This document shows positions 12,179-54,933 of a stretch of 64,000 nt of DNA, piece after piece. A program made the position numbers and the translations under genes. The DNA lies in NCBI GenBank assembly GCA_022818135.1, contig JAFMSR010000008.1, positions 14,629,840-14,693,839 on the forward strand, given 5' to 3'. Numbering within the stretch: position 1 is the first letter of the stretch; each line of letters starts with the position of its first letter. Under the pieces are notes generated by a model that was given only the letters and a program-made list of their open reading frames with translations, had not been told where the DNA came from and did not search any database. This DNA comes from Saxidomus purpurata (taxonomy: Eukaryota; Mollusca; Bivalvia; Venerida; Veneridae).

Positions 12179-14311
12179 ACCTAATCAAATGCATCAAGTT
12201 TGGGCAGTGAGTACTTTGTATATAGGAACAACTTTTGGCATGTTTCATTTCAATTGTAAACTTTTTTTACATTATTACGTCAATTTGGATACTTCCTTTT
12301 GTCATCACTTTGTATAGAAAGTTTTGGTTTAGTGTGACTGTCACCAACATTAATACAAAAATGATGGGGGTGGGGACTTAATACACTGTTAAAGGTTTAT
12401 TTGTGTAATATCACATGACTTGCATATATTTTATTTAATACATGATTTTTTTCTTCTAAATTTCTGGTATCAGACACTTTACTTTTCACTGACTATAATA
12501 ACAGGTACAGTGTTCTCTCATTGGCTGAAGTCACAGGAACCTGACTTTGATTGGTCGATTCTTGCACAGTTGAGATGCTGATACAATAATTTTACTTTTG
12601 ATATAGTTTTGCTTTTTTAAATTTCACATGTAATTTTTCAGTGTCTTACAATACATCAGTTAAAGCATGTAATACTCAGACTGCTTGTACCCTGTTTACA
12701 ATATTTTTTTATGTGCTTTGGGTCCACCTCCTCTACAGAGGCTATAATCGTCGTTTACAAGATGCTGAAGTTCTTTTTTATACATTGTAGTTATTACAGA
12801 ATGTACTAGTCCCACATGTGCATGTGCTAGTAAAAATAAGGACTGTATTTTGTATATACATTGTTGTCTCAAACATTTAGTATTAGGGACCCCAGACTTA
12901 AACCTCTGTTGCAATTTATGTGTCTGTCAGATTTTATTCACCATTTCTAAAAATGGCTGGAAACACGATGCTTTAAGTATGTATGTCATATAGAATCAAT
13001 TATGGTTTGCTTTTAATGATGAACATTTTATTTAAGCTTGTAGTATTTTATTTGTGAACATTTATAATTGCTGTTGCCTAGACAACTAAAATCAAATAAA
13101 TATAGAATAATAAAAATAGAGAATTATAACAGTAGGGGTTTCTGTTTGGTTGCCCCTTATGATAGTGCCATCACATCTTTTTTTGTAAATTTGGCATCTG
13201 CTGGATTTTTTCATCACATTAAAAATAGAAATATTTACCATTCAGACATTTTTTCCACTTTGATCCGTTACCCAGAATAGCATTGCTGAGAAGTAAAGAA
13301 CTACAGTCAAACTCGTCTTAAAGTAGCCTGAAAAGTAATATATGAAAAGTGGTCGTTATGGAGCAGAGACAGATGGTTTATGAATACAGGTGTTTTTTTT
13401 ACTGCTGAATGACTGTTTGGGCTTATCATGACTGGCTTTCTAAGGCAAGTAACAGCTGTGTACAGGTGATAACTTTTACATGTTAAACTGTTAATCAGAA
13501 GTTGATGAAAAGGTTCTTCTTTCATCCAGAAAATGTAATAATATTTCATTACCACTTTGTAGAATCACAGCGTTCTTATTTATCATTTGGAATGAATTTC
13601 ACATTCTAATAAATGTATATCATATTGCATACATTTTCTAAAAGCAGCTTGTTTTTCTTGCTACATATTTGAAACATACTTTTTTTTACATACATGTATT
13701 TAGAAATGATTTTTTGTCATTTTACTGATGTTTAATGTGTTTCATCATGGATCTGTACATACACATGTGTATATAGGCCCATGGTTCTATATATTCTATT
13801 CATTTCGCATATTTCTTTTCAGTTGTGATGTCACAAAGTTGTATTAAGGGGAAAAAGTTTAGGGGAGGGGGTTTCCTTGCTGTGACAAATTTCTACAAAT
13901 GAATTAACTTGGATTATTTTCATTTAGGAGTGAGTCTGGTGAGGATATGACTCACTTGGTGAAAGCTGTTATTAATGTGCCAGTATTTGTTACAAGGGCT
14001 GACACTTTGGTGCCAGTGTATGTATAGTTTGGCACTGTTGGGGGATCTTGTTTGGCTACCCTTTACCCTAAAGCAGAAGATAGTCTGAAACTGGCTGTTA
14101 AGTTTACCTCAAAAATGTTAATGCTCTTCATGGCATCAAAATATCATCAAACTTGGCAGTTCATTTGAAAATAGTCATTTAAATGTACATGTATTGAAAT
14201 TTATTAGCAAAACTTGCTCATTTTCTTCTTTGTTTGTTTTTATGTATCACCCATGCTCTCTGGGCAAAAATTGTTTTATACAACCTGTGATAAGGCACAT
14301 AGAATATAAAT

Positions 14312-14979
14312 GTTTTTTTTATGCCCCCGAAAGGTGGGCGTATTAAAATCGCACAGTCCGTCCATCTTTGGGTCTGTCCTTGCATTTTTTCGTGTCCAGA
14401 CTGTAACTTTGTCATGCATTGAAGGATTTTGAAATAACTTTGCACAAATGTTCAGCATATCAAGAACCACGTCCCTACCTCAAAGGCTAAGGTCACATTT
14501 AAAGGTTTAAAGGTAATGTTATCATGTATATATGCACAGTGTCCGGAATGCAACTTTGTCATGCAGTGAATGATTTTGAAATAACGTGGCACAAATACTC
14601 AGTAGATCAGGACGACATGTCACCTGCAAGACCCATGTCCCTACCTTCAAGGTCAAGGTCACACTTAGGGTTTAAAGGTAATGGAATCCTATTTGTATGC
14701 CCACATTCATGTCCGGACTGTAACTTTGTTCATGCATTGAAGGATTTTGAAATTACTTTGAGAAATGTTACAAAGATGATGGTGCAAGACCCTCGCTACT
14801 AAAGGTCAAGGTCACACTTAGAGTTTAAAAGTAATGGAGTCCTGTATACATGGTAACTCTGTCATGCATGGAAGGATTTTAAAATTACATGGCACAATTG
14901 TTGAGCATATGGAGAGGACACAGACTGTGAGATACCTCTTTTGGGGGGCATTCGTCACTTACTAGGGGCAGCTCTTGTT
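14312..14979 (+). mobile_element. Tandem-cored HINE-like element
   Basis: Begins TTTTTTTTATGCCCCCGAAA and ends with GGGGGGCATTCGTCACTTAC, then TAGGGGCAGCTCTTGTT. TGCCCCC and GGGGGGCA are subterminal inverted repeats. Three to four core units of about 150-165 bp each carry a TGTCC(A/G)GACTGTAACTTTGT-like segment (near 14393, 14540, 14709 and 14848) and AAGGTCAAGGTCACA. The GCAGCTCTTGTT end resembles the ends of the elements at 7322 and 57760. Confidence 0.65.
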
Positions 14980-15653
14980 CTTTTTTAGTTCATTTTTGAT
15001 ATTATTGCACAATCATCATTTAGTATCTCAGATCATTATTACTGCAGTGCTTATATATGACCATGACCTTAATGGCAACTCCATTTTGACTTTATTCTTT
15101 GGGGGATTGTCTTCTGCAATCACCCCATAGCTTACAATGAAATTCACTTAATATGCATCTCTACCTCAATAACTAATATTAAATCATGCCTGCTCGTGCC
15201 AAGTAAAAAGTTCTGGAACTCAGTAAAAACATGCAAGACAAATACTTCACTCTGTACCATGTTACAGTTACATGTTTGCATGATTATGTCAAGAAATGCA
15301 TTATGGCATTTTGTTATTCTTTTGATTAATATTTCACAATTGTTTGTATGTACAAATTAAAGTCGTTAATCCACTGATATGTTGGAAAATACAGTTGTTC
15401 ATCATGTGAAGGTGAAGGGAACCAGAAGTTTATTTATAGCACCCATATAGAGACTTTAAAAATTATGCAGATCGTAGAAATTCTATGGATATGGATGATG
15501 AAGGAAACAAGAATTTAAAAAAAAATATTTTTTTTTATTTCTTTTCACTTCTTTTATTTTACCTGCTGTATTATTTTGTCACACTATGGTTCAAAGTTTA
15601 TTCAGCCCAAATTTTTATGGGTTCAGATTTCACATGTATCACATGTTGTTAAC

Positions 15654-15733
15654 CATGTTACAAGAAACCTCAAATTTAATACTGTTTTCTGTTATGTTAC
15701 AAGAAACCTCAAATTTAATACTGTTTTCTGTTA
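15654..15733 (+). repeat. 39-bp tandem duplication
   Basis: Two near-identical adjacent copies, each beginning ATGTTACAAGAAACCTCAAA and ending in TTTCTGTT. A simple local duplication. Confidence 0.9.
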
Positions 15734-15966
15734 TAAAGAAAGAGTCGTACCCATTAGTATTTGAAGTAGTTACTTTCAGTGTATATTGTAGAATGATAGC
15801 TATGGTCTAGCTTACCATTTTTGTTGCAGAGGCACTTGCTTTATTTCATAATCAAATGAGTGGTTCAGCATTTTGTAAAAGGTTAGCTTTCTTGTTTATG
15901 GTTGCAGCAACTTTTATTTTTAGAAAAAATGTGGAATACAGTAGAATGACTTGTTGAAATCTAGTT

Positions 15967-15972
15967 AATAAA
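15967..15972 (+). terminator. Candidate polyadenylation signal (AATAAA)
   Basis: AATAAA followed within about 25 bp by the T/GT-rich stretch TTTTTGTATGTTGTTTC. It could end the transcript of the plus-strand gene whose stop codon is at 9310. That would mean a 6.6-kb repeat-containing 3' UTR, so an earlier site is equally possible. AATAAA is frequent in DNA this AT-rich. Confidence 0.25.
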
Positions 15973-16517
15973 AGCTTTACACTTGCATTTTTGTATGTTG
16001 TTTCATTTTATTCCATTTTGAACACAGACTGCAATATTTGCCAAATTGATAGCTACAGTCAAGACTTTCTTAAATGACTTGAAAAAGGTCACATATGACA
16101 GGGAGTCTCTAAACACAGTCCAATTAATTTGTATGACCTTTCATGTATGCAATAAATAGTACTAGCTTCATTTAATTGAAAAAAACTCCATGGACACTTT
16201 AAATGATTAAATTCATGTAACTAAAATAAATTTTGCTTCAAGTTCAATTGACAAAAGTATGTTAAAAATTGATAAAATAATGGTCTCTAAATACAGGTCA
16301 CTTTTCATTCAAAATGTTGTTTTGGGAGTCAGAAATTGAGGTCACTTGTCACACAAGACTCTTAATACAGTTTAGTTATATTGGAAATTCTGTTGGGAGG
16401 TGTCAACACACAAGACACAGAGTCTCTTAATACAGGGTCTCAATTGTACCGTACTTTAAGTCACTACAACTAGTGGTCATGCAGTCTTTAATCAAAACAA
16501 ACCATAATGTACCATAC

Positions 16518-16720
16518 TAGGACTTGTGGGCCTCAATAGCTCAGTGGATAGGCATTCACCTCTGATACAGAAGTTCCTAGCCCAATTATTAAGTGTATCC
16601 TTCGACATAGAAACAGATGCCACGCATGCCTCAGTCCACTCAGCTGTGATGAAAAATTGGCTGGCTCCCTCTTTAGTGTGACAACATGTGGAATGCGTGT
16701 TCAAGAGAGATTCAATAACC
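16518..16720 (+). mobile_element. tRNA-derived SINE fragment
   Basis: The head reads GGCCTCAATAGCTCAGTGGA, which contains a good tRNA/Pol III A box (TAGCTCAGTGG). A decayed B-box region (AAGTTCCTAGCCC) follows about 35 bp later, and then a non-tRNA body. The anticodon arm does not fold into a normal tRNA, so it is called a SINE and not a tRNA gene. Confidence 0.6.
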
Positions 16721-17313
16721 TGCAGAAGCTTTCTTCGTAATCAAACTAATATAAATTCATATAAACTAAAGTAATTGGGGCTGTAATTGGCCAAGATTAC
16801 AGTGAGTTCTACATGGAAGATTCTCTAAACCCTTAGAAGTGTTCGCTCACAGAACATCCAAGCAAAGTTTCGCCTCATTATTTTGGAGATGATATTTGAA
16901 GAAAATACTGGATTAACCCAAAACAGGTTTTCACAGTAACTTGACCAGAGCCAAATTTTATGCTCAAACAAAACATGGCACATCACTTTTATTTCGCCAA
17001 TTAAATTTTAGGAAATCCAGCCTCCATTATTTATACGATGCCATTTGCAATTTTCTTGTGAAGAGGTATTTCTTGGATATATTGTTATAATCTGCAGTGT
17101 TAATTCTAGTTTTGAAAAAGTGAATATTCTTTGGTCAGGGGATTGTTAAATAAGAAGACCACATAAGTGTTCCTTTATCAAGAACAATTCATTAAATTAA
17201 AATTTAATTGGCACTTATCTTGACTTCCAACTGTAATTTAGAACAATTGCGTCACAATGTTTTAAGCAAATTAAATTGAAGAATTAAGAACGAAATCAAT
17301 TCTATGAAAATAT

Positions 17314-17319
17314 TTTATT
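17314..17319 (-). terminator. Candidate polyadenylation signal for C2CD3
   Basis: AATAAA on the minus strand, about 4.6 kb downstream of the C2CD3 stop codon, at the edge of a repeat-poor stretch. Several other AATAAA hexamers lie nearer the stop codon, including one at 19001-19006. This is only one candidate. Confidence 0.2.
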
Positions 17320-18666
17320 ACTTTTGTATGGATTATATAAATATACACTATGTTACATATAAATAACTTAACTATTCTACAACTGTTTTACTCGTGCTTT
17401 CTGGCAAAGTTACTAGTAATTTGCAAAATGTACAAAAGTGGCAAATTCATGCACAGTTACTGATACTGAAGCGATTGGGAAATATAAAAATGACAATTAA
17501 AAAAAACACAAAATTGTTGAGTGATTTTCAATGTAACAATTGAATTACGGTACACTTCAACTTCATGCAGTGAGCTGTGTACAGGTATTAGCTTATAAGA
17601 ATACAACGGTAAATGCCGAGGAGTACAAATAAGTCATGGCTCACTGCTCCAAATACGACTATACATATGTTATACGATGTGTATATATATAAACTCTTGA
17701 ACATTATCTAATTTACACTGACAATTTAACAAAAATTCCTGAACAATTTATGAAAGTAAAACAAAAGATTCCATGGGGAAAAAAAAAAAAGTTGAGGGAA
17801 AATTATTTGAAAATTTCAAACAGATTATGCTAAACATGTCTATTATCAAGACACTGACCAGATCAACTACATTGAAAACAAAATTTCTGTAGTAATGAAA
17901 AACAATTTAAATATACCCACGGCGCTGAACTTCTGAAAGTTAAGTCAGTTTCAGTTAGTAAAATACTATATTGTTTATAAAATAACTAATTGTACAGATG
18001 GAATGATGAACTAAATATGTATTACCATTTTATTAAAATGATTAACTGAACCTAGCCCCGGCGACCCCTATGCTGGTGGTATCTCCAACTACAATTTACG
18101 AAAAACAGGTGAAGAAATTTTGGGTACTTCAGCATGACAGTGATGAAATGCTTTTACAGCAAACGTAATGAAAGCCCCGCGTGCAGCCGTAATTTACACC
18201 ATACAATTGTACTTGATCCATTTCTTAAATATAGACATCAAAATCACTCAGTTAAAGTTAGCATTTTTGATAAAACTTATTTCTTTGAATAAAAAGTATA
18301 TTCTATGGAAACGTGTTGTCTCTTGTTAGCTAATATTTAGGCTTAAAAACTGTTTCCCACCTGTTGGTTAGTCAAATATCTATCAGCATTGTTTCTTCAG
18401 GTGAAATTAAGTTTTGACATTGTCGTGTAAATAGTACAGATGGTCAAGTGATGAGAACATGTGTCTGTTTATTTAGCAGGGATAATATTAGTATTCTAGG
18501 CAAACAAAATGGTTAGGATGTGCTTTCTGAACTGCTGATATACATTCTATCAGCATATATTATACTTAATAATTATGTTGCTTCTTCACTAAAAAGTGCT
18601 CTGATGCAGTTTCATTATTTCTCGCAATATGATTGAAAAATACTGGGCTGTATTAGTAGCATATAA

Positions 18667-18741
18667 ATCTATTTATAGACATCTTTCTAGGTAATATAAA
18701 GAGCTATTTATAGACATCTTTCTAGGTAATATAAAGAGCTA
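18667..18741 (+). repeat. 36-bp tandem duplication
   Basis: Two adjacent copies of a unit containing ATTTATAGACATCTTTCTAG and ATATAAAGAGCTA. Confidence 0.85.
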
Positions 18742-19001
18742 AGTACCAGTAAATTTACATACAAAATGCTTATGGACTTTAGTGTAATTCAGTGTACATT
18801 AACTTTGACATTTGAATGAGTAACGGACTGCAATGTCTTAACAGGGGCAAAAAAAGTGCAACATTAATATACATTTTTCTTCTATCAGTTCTACATAAAC
18901 CTTCTGTACTAACTATATATATCGCTACACAAAACATTGACTTGATAATTTCTACATGTCACCTATATAAGTAGTGTAATACTAAACGCTAGTAGAAGCT
19001 T

Positions 19002-19151
19002 TTATTTCACGGATACACGGAGTACTTCTCGATATTTCATGTACAATTTCGATGGACGGACACAGTGGTCTATAGCTACCTCAGAAATATCACAATTTTT
19101 CTGCGGAGATGAGGAATGTGATCTAATGGGTGTCAGTTCTGATGATGATGT
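19002..19151 (-). other. Exon-like segment, possible alternative last exon of C2CD3
   Basis: On minus, a pyrimidine-rich acceptor (TTTCTCCACATTCAC, then TATCATAG) is followed by 49 open codons. These include SSSELTPIRSHSSSPQ and YMKYREVLRVSVK. The TAA stop lies within AATAAA (19006-19001). C2CD3 exon 39 ends in phase 0, so joining it to this segment would keep the frame. The plus strand is also open across the region (about 18949-19200, ending HLLK then TGA), so the coding strand is ambiguous. It may be only a conserved piece of 3' UTR. Confidence 0.25.
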
Positions 19152-19558
19152 CTATGATAGTGAATGTGGAGAAATACGCATTTCACATTTACTGAAATGA
19201 TTACGGTACAAGATAGTTTTCAACAAAACGTCTTACATTTCCCAATTGTCGTGAGTATAATCTGTCTGCAAAATTGGACCACTTTACAGAAAAAAAATGC
19301 TGTATGACTCTTAATGAATTGTTCTGTAATTTATAAAAGAAAGAAAAAAATCCATGAAAAAGGTGCAAAAGAATATTGCTGCAGTATCTTGTTAATAGAA
19401 AATTAATAACTAAAAACAAACCCTACATAACGTTTTAAAGAAATGTACAAACTGTTCATGTTTACTATTACTAAAGGAAGAAAATGACAACAAAAATGGA
19501 CAGTAAATGAAAATGAAACACTGACGAGGACATGCTACATGAAATGACACATACATGT

Positions 19559-20025
19559 ATATATATATATATATACACAATATCACACTGATCACATGAC
19601 TAGAGAATGAAATTATGCTTTATGCCTTCAGTATCTGTTACAATGATATTCATTATACCAGTATTCATTATATCAATGTTTCATTATATCAAGTATTCAC
19701 TGTATTTGAATGCATTATGTATTCATTATATCTGTATTTATTATATCTATATTCATTGTATTCAAGTATTCCATATTTGAATCATTATATCTGTATTTAT
19801 TATATCTGTATTCATTATATATCTGTATTTTCATTATATCTGAATTTATTATATCTGTATTCATTATATATCTGTATTCATTATATCAATTTTTCATTAT
19901 ATCAAGTGCTCACTATATCTGTACGAATTTGTTAACATCAGTATTTTATAGTATCAGTTTTCCTAATATCTAAGTACCTAAGTATCTGTTATAAAAGTAT
20001 TCCTTATATCTGTATTCACTATAGG
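19559..20025 (+). repeat. AT dinucleotide run and ATTCATTATATCTGT minisatellite
   Basis: An (AT)n run near 19559-19575 is followed by about 400 bp of imperfect ATTCATTATATCTGT/ATTTATTATATCTGT units. The long plus-strand open frames through it (Tyr/Ile/Leu-rich) reflect the repeat alone. Confidence 0.85.
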
Positions 20026-20664
20026 GGTATGTTTAAGACACAGTGAATTTCTGAAAACCCATCTTTGGGTTACAAAACGCTGAATTTTTTTTCAGAAAAT
20101 TCAATGGTAAAATGTCAATAAGTGAAAGTGAGATTTCAACTGAAAGCACGCACAAAACTGCTTTGAAAAAGATGCATGAAAAAACAAGATTCATTGTAAG
20201 TGTATAAAATATCAGATCTAACAAGAAAGTAACAACAAAGATGTAATATAATGTGTGCATAATGTAACAAGTGATGTAGCCCTCACAATAAATTATATGT
20301 AACAAAACATATTAAGCTTGATTCAACACCTCATCAACATGTAAAATGGAATGTACATCTGGTATCTGACAGTAAATATTATCTCTGCTTCCTGTATTTT
20401 GTAGATTTCTCTTTAAAATTTTGAAATAGTACACACAATCATGGTTACTCTTGTCTTACAAAATTACTAGTAACACAAAATCAAATAACAGCAGCATACA
20501 AAAAAAAACAGTTAAAGGAATTGGAAGAGAACTTTAATTTGGCACTTATTTCATATTTTACATGTATTTATAAGTTGTTTCTTTACAGGTACTTACATGC
20601 AAATCTCATTTAGCACTTTCTGAAATGAATAATAAATGAAATAAGTAGGTCAACAGTATTGTAA

Positions 20665-20739
20665 GAAAGAATCACCTGTCAATGTTTCTGAAAGAATCAC
20701 CTGTTAATGTTTCTGAAAGAATCACCTGTCAATGTTTCT
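20665..20739 (+). repeat. 25-bp tandem repeat, three copies
   Basis: Three copies of a unit that reads GAAAGAATCACCTGTCAATG then TTTCT, starting at 20665, 20690 and 20715. One copy has a single C-to-T change. Confidence 0.92.
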
Positions 20740-21884
20740 TATTTGACGAGGATAGCATTATTCTGTTAGACTGACCATGAACAGGTTCGTGAACTTTCGA
20801 GATCCATAAATTTAAACTGAGGTAGGTTATGTCTTTCATTCTTTCCATATGCTTTTTCAGAATGGAAAAACAAATTTTTTCAAAAACGATTATGTGAAAA
20901 CATCATTTATCAATGATAAGCATATATACAAATCATACACGTCTAAATATGTATTCACAATCATTATTGGACACGATACTATTTCAACTCCTAAGAATGA
21001 TAGATCCATCTTCAGTCAATTCAAACAAAGACTTCCAGAAAATTCATATACCTGTTGGCAGTCAATCTAAAATCACCAGAGAGGGTCAGTAGAATGAAAT
21101 CTATGAAAACATTATGAGAAATGAAACTGGCAAAGAACCAAACCTAAATACCTAGACTAACTGATTGACTAATTGATGATGTAGACACAAATTATGGTAA
21201 TGTCTTACCCTATAATGGTTTACTTCCTCACCTGCTTTGAAAATTGAACCGAGTGAAAAGTGAATTGGAACAAAATTCATATCCTTTATGGAATAACAAG
21301 AGTATACTTAAAGTAGTTTGAGTATACTGGTATCTAAAACAACCTTCACTGGCACAACCCAAAGGAAGTCAGTAGCTTAGGTAGAGGTAAATGATTTATT
21401 CTAAATTATTTTTAACCAGAGCTATTCTCTAGTCAAATTTCATTAATTTTCACAGTCAAATTTTACTAAACGTAGTGCTAGCCATCAGAAAATATTTGCA
21501 TCATTTAAAACATGTTTATAAATTTACATCTTTCCAAATCATTCAGTTGAATTATTTGTTCTCATTATAATATATATCCATTTTGTGTTAGACTATGAAA
21601 ATTCACGTACAGTTCTTCAGTAAAATCCCTTAAAGTGAAACAATCTGGACATTATATAGATCTGAAATGTCTACAACTATTGCCATTGGAAAAGTTACAC
21701 CGAATATGGAATGTTGTATACAGAGTAACTATCAGGACTGCTACCCTCTTATCCTTGCTACACTTTTGTCATGTTTCAAAACAAAATGCACTACAGTGCA
21801 CATGTAAATCAAAATGTCAAAATGAATTGTCATGTAAACTTAGCACTACAAGGCAGATGTAAATCAAAATGTTTCAATACAGTG

Positions 21885-54638
<32,754 letters not shown>

Positions 54639-54933
54639 GTCTATATTTTTTGGTCAGATTTCATGCCTTTCTTTTCACTGATCGACATGTAAATAATTCA
54701 CATTTCCGTTTTTTTCGCGGTTACTAATCAAACCGAATTCCAAACTTATCCGCCATTTATTTACATCTCGCTGTAATCTCTAAACTAATTCAAAACTTTT
54801 CACGGTACAATCGAATGTTAATTTCATGTGTCATATTAAAATTCAAGTTGACAACGATTATCTTGACACTTATCTCTAAATAGAAATAAAAAGATAATTA
54901 TTTAAAATATGAGTTAGAGATTAAAAAACAAAA
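54639..54933. promoter_or_regulatory. Putative bidirectional promoter of C2CD3 and PPME1
   Basis: Only 295 bp separate the divergent start codons (C2CD3 ATG 54638-54636 on minus, PPME1 ATG 54934-54936 on plus). It must contain both 5' UTRs and the promoter. Visible motifs are CCGCCATTTA at 54750 (YY1-like), TTTTTTCGCGG at 54710-54720 (E2F-like at best), and GTTACTAATCAAAC at 54720-54733, an imperfect match to the RFX X-box consensus used by ciliary genes. No canonical TATA is forced by position. Motif calls are by eye. Confidence 0.7.

Larger units (their letters stand above)
9311..21884. other. Intergenic or untranslated region between gene 1 and C2CD3
   Basis: No gene could be recognised over 12.5 kb. 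The left part presumably holds the 3' UTR of the plus-strand gene, and the right part the 3' UTR of C2CD3 on minus, so the two transcripts converge here. Contents are listed separately: tandem-cored elements (9839-11353, 14312-14979), a TIR element (11943-12178), a SINE (16518-16720), short tandem duplications and an AT-rich minisatellite (19625-20025). One exon-like segment lies at 19002-19151. The stretch 17300-21600 has few recognisable repeats, which would fit a long UTR. Confidence 0.5.

Noticed and set aside
14218..14802. Open frames on both strands at 14218-14802
   Set aside because: They lie inside the tandem-cored element at 14312-14979 and repeat with its units.
19615..19973. Plus-strand Tyr/Ile/Leu-rich frames of 87-106 codons
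   Set aside because: Read through the ATTCATTATATCTGT minisatellite.
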